A program made the position numbers and the translations under genes. A stretch of DNA of 64,000 nt from JAVBMU01 sp031551755 (GTDB lineage: Bacteria; Actinomycetota; Actinomycetes; Actinomycetales; Cellulomonadaceae), in contig JAVBNE010000025.1 of the NCBI GenBank assembly GCA_031551755.1, forward strand, positions 1-64,000. Direction: 5' to 3'. Under the pieces are notes generated by a model, which was given only the letters and a program-made list of their open reading frames with translations, was not told where the DNA came from and did no database searches. This document shows positions 52,892 to 61,495 of this stretch, in pieces. How positions within the stretch are numbered: position 1 is the first letter of the stretch; every line of letters begins with the position of its first letter.

Positions 52892-53607
52892 CGAGCCATC
52901 CGGTGGGTGACCGTGCCGCAGAACCGGTAGCCCACTGTCTGCACCGTTTCGATGAACCGTGGGTTGGCGGGGTCGTCCCGCAACGCACGCCGGATCTCGG
53001 CGATGCGGTGATCCACGGCCCGGCTGCTGACAGCGAACTCGAATCCCCACAGGGACGACAGCAACTGCTCGCGGCTGTGGAGCTCATTCGGATGGGTCAT
53101 CAGGTAGTCCAGCAGGAGGGAAGCCCGTGGGGTGAGGGTGATCTCGGTACCGTCCAGCCAGCACCGTCGCGCGGTGCGGTCGAGCGTCAGCGGCCCGGAG
53201 CGCAGGTGCTCGGCGGAGCTGAGCGGTCTTTTGCCGGGCACTGAGCGGCGCAGGACGGCGCGGACCCGGGCGACCAGCTCGGCTGGGTCGAAGGGTTTGC
53301 TCAGGTAGTCGTCGGCCCCTTCGTCGAGCGCGGCCGATCGCTCGAACGACTCCCCCACCTGGGTGAGCAGGATGACCGGTGTCCAGTCGTCGGCCGCGCG
53401 CATCGTGCGTACCAGGGCACGACCGTCGAGGCCGGGCATCATCACGTCGCTGACCACGATGTCCGGGCGGTCCGCGGAGAGTGCGGCCCACCCTTCGTGG
53501 CCGTCGGCCGCGGTGGTCACCAGGAACCCTGCCCGTTCCAGCACGGGAGTGAGCCCGGCCCGGATGGTCTCCTCGTCGTCGATCAACAGCACATGCCCGG
53601 CGTTCAT
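52888..53607 (-). CDS. OmpR/PhoB-family response regulator
   Basis: The 239-residue regulator has a receiver domain (DD10-11, phospho-acceptor D54 in DIVVSDVMMPGLDG, K in YLSKPFDPAEL) and a winged-helix effector (EITLTPRASLLLDYLMTHPN, SSRAVDHRIAEIRRAL, IETVQTVGYRFCG). It sits between a DUF3060 lipoprotein (upstream, 4-nt overlap) and its histidine kinase (downstream, 4-nt overlap). The likely targets are the two divergent DUF3060 genes. Confidence 0.92.
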   Translation of the reverse strand: MNAGHVLLIDDEETIRAGLTPVLERAGFLVTTAADGHEGWAALSADRPDIVVSDVMMPGLDGRALVRTMRAADDWTPVILLTQVGESFERSAALDEGADDYLSKPFDPAELVARVRAVLRRSVPGKRPLSSAEHLRSGPLTLDRTARRCWLDGTEITLTPRASLLLDYLMTHPNELHSREQLLSSLWGFEFAVSSRAVDHRIAEIRRALRDDPANPRFIETVQTVGYRFCGTVTHRMAR

Positions 53608-54113
53608 TCGGTGGCCCCGAGGCCGGTGCGATTGCCGGTGCCGAGGTCGGTGACGTGTCCCGGCGTGCCCTGAGACCACGTCACCGTGTTCCCGTCGCCC
53701 ACGAGACCGATCGAGTCGACCGTGTCCGTGTGGACCACCGTGTCGTTCCCCGCGACGCTCAGTTCGCCGACGGCCGTCGCGGTCACCGTCGCCCCGTCGG
53801 CCGTGATCAGTACCCGCGGGCAGTCCGCGGTGATCTCCATGCCGGACCCGTCGTTGGTCACCGACACCGACCCGTCCGCGCAATCCGAGCGCTCGGTCAC
53901 TGTCGCGGTCGCGCCGACCCCGTGGCCGGGGGTGTTCGTGGGGGTGTTCCCCGTCGCCGAGCTCGCCGACCGTCGTGGCGCGGAGGTGTCGGCCGCGGGT
54001 CGGGCAGGCGCCCCGTCGTCCACGGCCACCGAGCAAGCGGTCAGGCCGGTCGCCAGACCGGTGAACAGAACGGCGGTGCGGATCATCGCGTGTGACGGTG
54101 GGGCTTTCAGCAT
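53604..54113 (-). CDS. DUF3060-type lipoprotein heading a two-component operon
   Basis: The 169-residue precursor has a lipoprotein signal (MIRTAVLFTGLATGLTAC). After a Thr/Ser/Pro-rich linker the mature part is beta-rich with repeated NT-V motifs (GSGMEITADCPRVLITADG, VGELSVAGNDTVVHTDTVDS, VGDGNTVTWSQG), as in DUF3060 proteins. A paralogue is transcribed divergently from 54302. Its stop overlaps the response regulator start, so it is co-expressed with the sensor system and could be the ligand-sensing partner. Confidence 0.8.
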   Translation of the reverse strand: MLKAPPSHAMIRTAVLFTGLATGLTACSVAVDDGAPARPAADTSAPRRSASSATGNTPTNTPGHGVGATATVTERSDCADGSVSVTNDGSGMEITADCPRVLITADGATVTATAVGELSVAGNDTVVHTDTVDSIGLVGDGNTVTWSQGTPGHVTDLGTGNRTGLGATE

Positions 54114-54301
54114 GATTCGGACCCTAACGGTGCCGACGGGCCGCAATCATTGCCTGACGGTATCAGTGATGTCGCAGCCCTGCGATAAGGGCGGATAAAA
54201 GGGATATTTAGAGCGCATCCCACTCTACTCTGGACGCAATCCGCCCCACGGCGGTCACCCACCCGGCGCAGTGACCGGGTCACCCCGAAGGAGTTCATCT
54301 C
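54114..54301. promoter_or_regulatory. Divergent promoter region between DUF3060 lipoprotein genes
   Basis: The 188-bp region has no gene. It contains an AT-rich core around 54180-54215 (GGATAAAAGGGATATTTAG) suited to promoter elements, a TTGCCTGACGG element at 54151 and AAGGAG at 54288-54293 for the rightward gene. No clear direct-repeat operator for the OmpR-type regulator was found by eye. Confidence 0.5.
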
Positions 54302-54856
54302 ATGACCCGCTCAGCTCTTCCAGTCGCCGCACGCTCTTCGCTTCTCCTCGGTATCGGTATCGGGGTCACGGTCGCGCTCGCGGGCTGCTCGATCGGTGGT
54401 GCGGGATCAGTGTCCGACTCGAGTGCACCGGGGAACGGAACCGCCGAGGGACAGACCGGCGATGTGCACGGTGGCGATTGCGCGAACGCAGACATCACGA
54501 TCAGTGAGGACGGTGCCACCGTGGTGTTCACCGGGGTGTGCAAGAGCCTGACTGTGACGGCCGACACGGCGTCAGTGACGGCCGCGGAGGTCGGCACCCT
54601 GTCCGTCGAGGGCGACACGAACACAATCGTGGCCGACAACCTCCGCGACCTGACCGTCTCCGGGTCGCGGAACACAGTCACCTGGATGAGTGGCGTCGAG
54701 GCGCCCGCCGACGCGGCCGGAGACAACACTCTGGTGCGGGCCGGGGTCACGGCCGGTGTGGCGGGGAGCGAAAACGTGACCGGCGGTGTGGACGACGGCA
54801 CCTCCGTGACGGTGGACCGCGACGGCGTCGATGTCTCCGGCCTCGACCTGCCCTGA
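54302..54856 (+). CDS. DUF3060-type lipoprotein, divergent paralogue
   Basis: The 184-residue precursor has an AAGGAG ribosome site, a lipoprotein signal with lipobox VALAGC and a mature DUF3060-like beta-rich domain: GATVVFTGVCKSLTVTADTA, VGTLSVEGDTNTIVADNLRD, LTVSGSRNTVTWMSG. It aligns with the divergent lipoprotein in order and motifs. An additional C-terminal segment with Gly/Val repeats follows. The function is unknown. Confidence 0.8.
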   Translation: MTRSALPVAARSSLLLGIGIGVTVALAGCSIGGAGSVSDSSAPGNGTAEGQTGDVHGGDCANADITISEDGATVVFTGVCKSLTVTADTASVTAAEVGTLSVEGDTNTIVADNLRDLTVSGSRNTVTWMSGVEAPADAAGDNTLVRAGVTAGVAGSENVTGGVDDGTSVTVDRDGVDVSGLDLP

Positions 54857-54858
54857 GA

Positions 54859-55554
54859 TCAGCGCAGGCGGTACTCGTACTCGGGGCGGCCTGGGGTGCC
54901 GTAGCGGGTGTCGCGGCTGACCTGGCCGGTGTCGGCGAGGTGTTCGAGGTACCTGCGGGCGGTCACACGCGACAGGGCTGCGGCCGCCGCCACTTCGCTC
55001 GCGGACAGCGGAGCCTGGGCCGCGCGAAGGGCATCCGCGACGACGGTGAGGGTCTGGGCCGACAACCCCTTGGCCAGGGTGGGACTCGTGGGTGTGCGCA
55101 GGACGGCCAGGGTGCGGTCGATCTCCTCCTGGGAGACCACCGCGGTGCCGGACTCGAACGGCCGACGGAACTCCAGGTAGACGCGCAGCTTCTCGGCGAA
55201 GGTCGCAAAGGTGAATGGCTTGATGACGTACTGCACCACGCCCAGGGACACCGCCGACCGCACGGCGGCCAGGTCGCGGGCGGCGGTTACCACGACGACA
55301 TCGACCTCCACGCCGCTCGCCCGCATCTGCCTACACAGGTCGAGGCCGTGGATATCTGGCAGATCCAGGTCGAGCAGCACCAGTTGGACCGGCTCCGATG
55401 TCCGGCGAGCGCGAATGATCCGGGCTGCCTCGTTCCCGGTGGCGGCGGTTCCGACCACCTCGCAGCCCCCCACTCGTCGAACGTATTCGGCATGCGCGCA
55501 CCGCGCGTCGTCCTCGTCGTCGACGACGAGGACCCGGACCGGTGTGGTCGTCAT
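54859..55554 (-). CDS. CitB/DcuR-type response regulator
   Basis: The 231-residue regulator has a receiver domain (VDDEDD, phospho-acceptor in LVLLDLDLPDIHG, K in YVIKPFTFATF) and a C-terminal helix-turn-helix of the CitB class (LSASEVAAAAALSRVTARRYLEHLADTG). CitB/DcuR regulators control dicarboxylate and citrate uptake. It overlaps its kinase by 4 nt; the C4-dicarboxylate transporter is divergent from the kinase. Confidence 0.92.
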   Translation of the reverse strand: MTTTPVRVLVVDDEDDARCAHAEYVRRVGGCEVVGTAATGNEAARIIRARRTSEPVQLVLLDLDLPDIHGLDLCRQMRASGVEVDVVVVTAARDLAAVRSAVSLGVVQYVIKPFTFATFAEKLRVYLEFRRPFESGTAVVSQEEIDRTLAVLRTPTSPTLAKGLSAQTLTVVADALRAAQAPLSASEVAAAAALSRVTARRYLEHLADTGQVSRDTRYGTPGRPEYEYRLR

Positions 55555-57323
55555 AGCGCCCTCTCGGTGGAGCCGTGGGTCTCCATGGTCGCAGCTGTGG
55601 CGTTGGCTGCTGGCGAATCCGGAAGCGCGTCCGGCGTCCGCCGGCGGCCATCAGCCCGCAGCGCGACGGTCCGGGGCAGCAGGACCGTCACGACCGACCG
55701 CGGTTCGCGTTCGATCTCGATCGTGCCCCGGCGGCGGGTGACCGCCTGGTGCACGAGAGCGAGGCCGTACCCACGGCCGTAGACGCCGGGGTCCTTGGTC
55801 GAGTAGCCGCGGCGGAAGGCGTCCTTCGGGTTCGCGATGCCGGGGCCGGAGTCGGAGACCTGGACGACCAGGGTCACGGGATCGCTGGCGCCGGAGGGGC
55901 CGGGTCCGGCGGTGTCGCCCGGTCCCGGTTCGGCGGTGCCGAGGTAGACCTCGATCCAGGGCTGGTCGTCGTCCGAGTCGGTCGCGGCCTCGACCGCGGC
56001 GTCCAGCGCGTTATCCACCAGGTTGCCGACGACCGTGACGAGGTCCCCGGGGTCGCCGACGAGGTGATCGAGGTCGCGGTCGATGTCCAGGTGCAGCTCG
56101 ACGCCGCGTTCGGCGGCCTGGGCGACCTTGCCGAGGAGCAGGGACGTGAGCACCGGCTCGGAACCCGCGTCGACCATCTGGTCCACGAGTTCCTGGCTGG
56201 CGGCCAGGTCGCTCGTGGCGAGGCGGCGGGCCTCCTCGGGGCGGCCGATCTCGATCATCGCGACGATCGTGTGCAGTCGGTTCGCGTGTTCGTGGGTCGC
56301 CGAACGCAGGGCGTCGCTGAGGGTCCGCATGGACTGCACCTCGCTCGCGAGGTCCTCCAGTTCGGTGCGGTCTCGGATGGTCACCACGGCACCGTGGTTC
56401 GACGTCGGCTCCTGGCTGACGACGAGCACGCGGTCGGCGGTCAGGAAGACCTCGTCCTCTACTTGGCGACCCGATTCCAGCAGCTCGTGCAGCGGACCTG
56501 GGAGGTCCAGGGCGGAGACCGGGCGGGGCACGTTCTCGGTCTCCCAGCCCAGCAACTCGCTGGCGTGATCGTTGCTGAGCACGAGCCGGCGATCCCCGTC
56601 GACGACGAGCAGGCCCTCGCGTACGTTGTGCAACACCGACTCGTATGAGGCGAACATCTGCGCGAGTTGTTCGGGGCCTCGGCCGCCGGTGACCCGTTCG
56701 AGGTAGCGACCGAGGATCGCCGCCGAGACCGTGCCGGCAAGGAAGAAGGCCAGTACTGCACCGGCGATCCAGGGCACCCGTCGCCACACGGCCGAGGTGA
56801 TGTCATCGACCTTGACGCCGGTCGCCACCAGCGCGACCACTTCGTCGCCGTCGGTGATCGGGACAACGGCCCGCGCTGTGCGCCCGAGCGAGCCGCGATG
56901 GGTCTCGGTGACCAGGCCGCCGTCGAGCGCAGCCTGCACCGTGCCGGTGTACGGCTGGCCGATCAGCTGGGGGTCGGGGTGGGTGTAGCGGATACGGTCA
57001 GGCCGCATGATCGTGACGAAGGCGATCCCTGTGTCGTCCTTGAGCCGGACGGCGTAGGGCTCAAGTTCGGCGGAGGGGTCCGGTGAGGCCAGGGCCTCCA
57101 GGACGAAGGGGTTGTCCGCCACCGACCGGGCGACCGCCACGCTCGTGGCGACGGCGGCGTCATGCGCTTCGCTCCGGGCCTGGAACCACAGCGCGACCAG
57201 CCCGACGCAGGCCAGGATGAGCAGGACGACGACCTGCGCCCCGACCAGCCGCCGGGCCACACTCAGATCTCGTTGACGCATCTCGCTGAACCTCCGGACG
57301 GCTCGTGCCGCGCTGACCGTCAT
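55551..57323 (-). CDS. CitA/DcuS-type sensor histidine kinase
   Basis: The 590-residue kinase has TM1 at about 27-47, a periplasmic PAS/PDC sensor domain (ending before residue 180, with IRYTHPDPQLIGQPY typical of CitA/DcuS), TM2 at about 184-204, a cytoplasmic PAS (EGLLVVDGDRRLVLSNDHA), the phospho-acceptor H344 in SATHEHANRLHTI and an HATPase (NLVDNALDAAVEA, SDSGPGI, GYGLALVHQ). The ATG at 57323 is chosen for its position just before TM1. It should sense C4-dicarboxylates or citrate and, with its regulator, control dctA. Confidence 0.93.
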   Translation of the reverse strand: MTVSAARAVRRFSEMRQRDLSVARRLVGAQVVVLLILACVGLVALWFQARSEAHDAAVATSVAVARSVADNPFVLEALASPDPSAELEPYAVRLKDDTGIAFVTIMRPDRIRYTHPDPQLIGQPYTGTVQAALDGGLVTETHRGSLGRTARAVVPITDGDEVVALVATGVKVDDITSAVWRRVPWIAGAVLAFFLAGTVSAAILGRYLERVTGGRGPEQLAQMFASYESVLHNVREGLLVVDGDRRLVLSNDHASELLGWETENVPRPVSALDLPGPLHELLESGRQVEDEVFLTADRVLVVSQEPTSNHGAVVTIRDRTELEDLASEVQSMRTLSDALRSATHEHANRLHTIVAMIEIGRPEEARRLATSDLAASQELVDQMVDAGSEPVLTSLLLGKVAQAAERGVELHLDIDRDLDHLVGDPGDLVTVVGNLVDNALDAAVEAATDSDDDQPWIEVYLGTAEPGPGDTAGPGPSGASDPVTLVVQVSDSGPGIANPKDAFRRGYSTKDPGVYGRGYGLALVHQAVTRRRGTIEIEREPRSVVTVLLPRTVALRADGRRRTPDALPDSPAANATAATMETHGSTERAL

Positions 57324-57354
57324 GCCTGGCCCGCGCGACCGCCCAGGAACATTA

Positions 57355-57370
57355 TGAACGCAACCGTTCA
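57355..57370. promoter_or_regulatory. Operator candidate between citA-like kinase and dctA
   Basis: The inverted repeat TGAACG-caac-CGTTCA lies in the 132-bp region between the divergent kinase and dctA, 32 bp from the kinase start and 86 bp upstream of dctA. It is a good site for the CitB-type regulator. Confidence 0.55.
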
Positions 57371-57455
57371 GTTGGTCGTTCGTGCCCACACCATGGTCCC
57401 TGTTGCGCAGGAGTCGGCACTACGTGGTGCTGACCGACCGACGAGGGAGTCATTC

Positions 57456-58862
57456 ATGACGACGACAACACCACAGGTGAAGAAGAAGCGGGACAAGACG
57501 CATTTCCTGTATATCGCCGTGATCCTCGCGGTGGCCGCGGGAATCGCGGTGGGCCTGATCTGGCCCACGGTGGGTGTCGCACTCAAACCGCTCGGTACAG
57601 GTTTCGTGTCCTTGATCCGGATGATGATCGCGCCCGTGATCTTCTGCACCATCGTCCTGGGGGTGGGATCGATCGCGAAGGCCGCCACGGTCGGGCGGAT
57701 CGGCGGGCTGGCCCTCGGGTACTTCCTGACCATGTCCACATTCGCGCTGGCGATCGGCCTAGTGGTCGGTAACTTCGTCAAGCCAGGCAGCGGCCTGAAG
57801 GTGGACGACCTCAGCTACACCGCCGAGGGCGAGGCCCACGGCACGGTCGACTTCATCCTGGGGATCATCCCCACCACATTGATCTCGCCGCTGACCGGCG
57901 AGAGCGTGCTGCAGGTGCTGTTCGTGGCGCTCCTCGTCGGCTTCGCCATCCAGAAGATGGGGACGCCCGGTCAGCAGGTCCTCACCGTGGTCCGTTACGG
58001 CCAGGCGCTGACCTTCCGGGTGCTGTACATGATCATGTGGGTCGCCCCGATCGGTGCCTTCGGTGCCATCGCGGCAGTGGTCGGTTCGGCCGGGGCGCAG
58101 GCTCTGTGGAGCCTCGGTTCGCTCATGCTGGCCTTCTACGTCACGTGTGCGCTGTTCATCGTCTTCGTGCTCGGCTCCCTGTTGTGGGCCGTTGCTCGGG
58201 TGAACATCTTCTCGCTGCTCAAATACCTCGCTCGTGAGTACCTGCTCATCGTGGGGACCAGTTCGTCGGAGTCCGCGCTGCCGCGGCTGATCGCGAAGAT
58301 GGAGCACGTCGGTGTCTCCAAGCCGGTGGTGGGCATCGTGGTGCCGACCGGGTACTCATTCAACCTTGACGGCACCGCGATCTACCTGACGCTCTCATCG
58401 ATCTTCATCGCCGACGTCATGGGGGTCTCGATGACCTGGGGCGAGCAGATCTCGCTTCTCCTGTTCATGATCATCGCGTCGAAGGGTGCGGCCGGTGTCA
58501 CCGGTGCCGGGCTGGCCACGCTGGCCGGTGGCCTTCAGGCCAACCGCCCCGACCTGGTCGACGGCGTGGGCCTGATCGTGGGTGTGGACCGGTTCATGTC
58601 CGAGGCCCGGGCGTTGACCAACTTCACCGGGAACGCGGTCGCCACGATCCTGCTCGGGACCTGGACCAAAGAGGTCGACCGTGCACGTGTCTCGGCCGTG
58701 CTCTCGGGTGCGATCCCCTTCGATGAGGCGACGATGAGCGACGACCACCTGGGTCACCACTCGCCGAAGGAGCCGGTGTCGCCAGCGGGTGTTCCGGTGG
58801 AGCCCACCCCATTGCCGGAGGAACCGGAGTCGGACGAACTGGTCGGCGCCGGTATGCGTTGA
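57456..58862 (+). CDS. dctA: C4-dicarboxylate:cation symporter
   Basis: The 468-residue protein belongs to the DAACS family. A GAGGGAG ribosome site precedes the ATG. Visible features are the N-terminal helices, SLIRMMIAPVIFCTIVLGVG, the serine-rich hairpin ESALPRLIAKMEHVG following TSSSES, the GYSFNLDGTAIYLTLSSIFIA signature and the C-terminal DRFMSEARALTNFTGNAVA. It imports succinate, fumarate or malate with protons or sodium. The tail is Pro/Glu-rich. Expression is likely controlled by the divergent CitAB-type system. Confidence 0.95.
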   Translation: MTTTTPQVKKKRDKTHFLYIAVILAVAAGIAVGLIWPTVGVALKPLGTGFVSLIRMMIAPVIFCTIVLGVGSIAKAATVGRIGGLALGYFLTMSTFALAIGLVVGNFVKPGSGLKVDDLSYTAEGEAHGTVDFILGIIPTTLISPLTGESVLQVLFVALLVGFAIQKMGTPGQQVLTVVRYGQALTFRVLYMIMWVAPIGAFGAIAAVVGSAGAQALWSLGSLMLAFYVTCALFIVFVLGSLLWAVARVNIFSLLKYLAREYLLIVGTSSSESALPRLIAKMEHVGVSKPVVGIVVPTGYSFNLDGTAIYLTLSSIFIADVMGVSMTWGEQISLLLFMIIASKGAAGVTGAGLATLAGGLQANRPDLVDGVGLIVGVDRFMSEARALTNFTGNAVATILLGTWTKEVDRARVSAVLSGAIPFDEATMSDDHLGHHSPKEPVSPAGVPVEPTPLPEEPESDELVGAGMR

Positions 58863-58889
58863 GCCGGATGCACTCAGATGTGCTCAGCG

Positions 58890-58952
58890 GTGCCGTTGAA
58901 CGGCACACGCGTAGCGAACGAGGCGCCGGGTGTCGACCACCCGGCGCCTCGT
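58890..58952. terminator. Tandem hairpin terminator between dctA and the GH3 gene
   Basis: A small hairpin (GTGCCGTT/AACGGCAC, 58890-58906) is followed by a perfect 15-bp stem (58918-58932 with 58938-58952, ACGAGGCGCCGGGTG and complement, TCGAC loop). It lies between convergent genes and can stop both. Confidence 0.8.
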
Positions 58953-58958
58953 CGGCTC

Positions 58959-60140
58959 TCAGGGCAGCTGCTGCTTGGCTGCCAGAACCCGCAGGACGGC
59001 CGCGTCGACCTTGGCCGCGAAGACCGGATCGGCGCGGGCACGGTCGGCCAGCGCCGTGGCCATCTCGGGAATCACAGTGGGATCCGCCGAAGCCAGCACC
59101 ATGTCGCAGCCCGCGTCAACGGCCAAAACGGCCCGCTCAGCCGGAGGCCATGCGGCCACTTGAGCGGTCGCGGAGACGTCGTCGGTGATCACCACCCCGG
59201 TGAAGCCGAGGTTGGCGCGCAGGAGGTCGCCGACGACGATCGGGGAGAACGCGGCAGGAGCTGTCGGGTCGATGCGGGTGTAGACCACTGTCGAGACCAT
59301 GACGAACGCCGGATCGGCCGCGATGCCGGCCCTGAAGACGTCAACGGGGTCGCTCGTGTCTTCGGTCGTGTGGTCGACCACATGGGCAGTGTCGTCGGTG
59401 TTCGCCAAGACGCGGCCGAGGCCGGGGAAGTGTTTGATCGCCACATCCACCCCCGCTTCCGCCATTCCCGCACTGAAGGCGTTGGCGTGGTCTAGCACGA
59501 CCGGTGCCGTGGTCCCGTAGTTGCGGTGCACGGCCCCGATCGGGGGATTCGATGCAGGCGCCATGGTGTCGATCAGGTCCATCACCGGTGCCAGGTTGAG
59601 GTTCACCCCGGCGGCGGCGAGTTCACTTCCCCATTGGGCGGCTTGGGTGTGGAGTTCGGATGCCGGGATCTCAGCCTGGTCGGTGGCGGCCGGGATCTGC
59701 GAGAACCCGGATCCACGCAGTACCTGGACCAGTCCACCCTCCTGGTCGGTAGCGACGAACAGCGGTGCGCCGTGGGTGGTCGTCGGCGAGACCAGCGCCC
59801 GGTAGCCGTCCACCAGATCCCTGGTCGCCGTCACTCCTGCGGTGGAGCGGCCGGCCAGGAAGATATTGCCCACATGGTGTTCGGTGATCGCTGCGGTGCT
59901 GATCGGGGCGGGGTTGCGCACATCGACGCCGGCCATGAGGAGCTGCCCGACCTTCTGCTCCACCGACCATTCCGCCAACCCGGCGCTGGGTAGTGGGACG
60001 GCGGCCGATTGTGTCGGTCCGGCGGCCGCCGACGGTGTCGGGGTGGGTGCCGGTCGCGGCGGTGGCGCCGAGGGCGCGGTGCAGCCGGCGAGGATGAGCG
60101 CGCCGACGAGCGCGATGCCCGCTCGGGTGCGCATAGCCAT
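58959..60140 (-). CDS. GH3 beta-N-acetylhexosaminidase lipoprotein (NagZ-like)
   Basis: The 393-residue precursor carries a lipoprotein signal ending LILAGC. After a Pro/Ala/Ser linker the GH3 barrel follows: SVEQKVGQLLMAGVD, ATDQEGGLVQVLRGSGFSQIP, LNLAPVMDL, the KHFPGLGR motif and FTGVVITDDVSA with the nucleophile Asp. The family cleaves terminal beta-GlcNAc from muropeptides. Being exported, it probably recycles or trims wall fragments outside the membrane. It precedes the threonine aldolase on the same strand with 132 bp between. Confidence 0.93.
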   Translation of the reverse strand: MAMRTRAGIALVGALILAGCTAPSAPPPRPAPTPTPSAAAGPTQSAAVPLPSAGLAEWSVEQKVGQLLMAGVDVRNPAPISTAAITEHHVGNIFLAGRSTAGVTATRDLVDGYRALVSPTTTHGAPLFVATDQEGGLVQVLRGSGFSQIPAATDQAEIPASELHTQAAQWGSELAAAGVNLNLAPVMDLIDTMAPASNPPIGAVHRNYGTTAPVVLDHANAFSAGMAEAGVDVAIKHFPGLGRVLANTDDTAHVVDHTTEDTSDPVDVFRAGIAADPAFVMVSTVVYTRIDPTAPAAFSPIVVGDLLRANLGFTGVVITDDVSATAQVAAWPPAERAVLAVDAGCDMVLASADPTVIPEMATALADRARADPVFAAKVDAAVLRVLAAKQQLP

Positions 60141-60272
60141 CCCACGACGGTAAGCGGACAGCCGCCGCGTGTCCTGTGCTGCGACACCTGTGGGCTTTCG
60201 GGCAGTGGGTGGCCTGCTATCAGGGTGATCGGCCGTATATCGGGTGGGCGTTGGTCGGCAACCAGGTGGTGC

Positions 60273-61328
60273 CTAGACTTCCAGAGCCTGGGCGATGTCC
60301 GCCGCGAAGAGCTCGACCTCGTGGACCGGGGTGTTCCACGCGCACATCCAGCGGACCTCCGTGTGGTCCGGGGTAGGCCCGGGTGCCCAGTCGTAGAAGT
60401 GGTAGGTCTCGCGCAGGGTCTCGGCGGCCGAGCGTGGGAGCACCGCGAAGACGGCGTTCGCCTCGACGGCCTGGGTGATCGTCAGCCCCGCCAGGGAACT
60501 GACTCGTTCCGCGAGCATCCTGGCCATGTCATTCGCCCGTTGGGCGTTGCGGAGCCACAGGGGCACGTCGCCGCTGAGCAGGGCGAGCAGTTGTGCGGAG
60601 ACGAACCTTTGTTTCGAGGCGAGCTGGGCTGTGATCTTGCGCAGGTATCCCACGGCGTCGGCCAGCTCGGCGCGGTGGGGACCATCGGGAACCACCACGG
60701 CCTCGCCCAGCAGTGCGCCGTTCTTCGTGCCGCCGAGGGAGACGATGTCGATCCCGACGCCGGTGGTCACCGCGCCCAGGCTCGTGTCGAGGAAAGCGGC
60801 GGCGTTGGCCAGCCGGGAGCCGTCGAGGTGGACGATCATGCCGCGGTGGTGGGCGGCCTCCGTCAGCTCCCGGAGTTCGGCGACGGTGTACACGGTGCCG
60901 AGTTCCGTGGCCTGCGTCAGCGACAGCACCGTGGGTTGCGCCCGGTGGACGTCGCGGAGGTCGCCGGCGTAGCGGTCCACCGCCGCCGGGGTGAGTTTGG
61001 CGTCCGGGGAGTCGATCGGCAGGATCTTGAGGCCGCCCACGTGCTCGGGGGCACCGTTCTCGTCTGTGTTGATATGGGCCCATCGTGAGGCGACGACGCC
61101 ACCCCAACGCGGACTGGCCGCCATCAGCGAAATGATGTTTGCCCCGGTGCCGGTCAGGACGCCGAAGGTCTCGGTGGCCTCGCCGAACTCGGCTCGGACG
61201 GCAGCCTCCAACCGCCGGGTCCAGGGGTCGTCCCCGTAGGACGAGGCGGGGCCCTGGTTTGCCTCGGTGATCGCCGCGAGCACCTCGGGGTGAGCAGGCG
61301 CGTAGTTGTCGGAGGCGAATGATGTCAT
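60273..61328 (-). CDS. ltaE: Low-specificity L-threonine aldolase
   Basis: The 351-residue PLP enzyme cleaves threonine (or allo-threonine) to glycine and acetaldehyde. It starts MTSFASDNYAPAHPEVLAAI, contains TGTGANIISLMA, SRWAHINTDENGAPEH, MIVHLDGSRLANAAAFLD and the PLP Lys in SLGGTKNGALLGE. Family and length are normal. No other gene of the pathway is adjacent. Confidence 0.93.
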   Translation of the reverse strand: MTSFASDNYAPAHPEVLAAITEANQGPASSYGDDPWTRRLEAAVRAEFGEATETFGVLTGTGANIISLMAASPRWGGVVASRWAHINTDENGAPEHVGGLKILPIDSPDAKLTPAAVDRYAGDLRDVHRAQPTVLSLTQATELGTVYTVAELRELTEAAHHRGMIVHLDGSRLANAAAFLDTSLGAVTTGVGIDIVSLGGTKNGALLGEAVVVPDGPHRAELADAVGYLRKITAQLASKQRFVSAQLLALLSGDVPLWLRNAQRANDMARMLAERVSSLAGLTITQAVEANAVFAVLPRSAAETLRETYHFYDWAPGPTPDHTEVRWMCAWNTPVHEVELFAADIAQALEV

Positions 61329-61495
61329 CCATCAAGACTAAAGGGGTGATAAACGCGGTACGCTCCTGGGACAGAGGTGACAAAAGGCAGGCCGCGTGAC
61401 CGCGCGTCAGAATCGGGCCTCTGGGCGCGTGTCAATGGGTACAGGGGGACTGTAAAGATTCCGCCGAGCCCGCACGAGGCAGAAAGGTACGCGCC

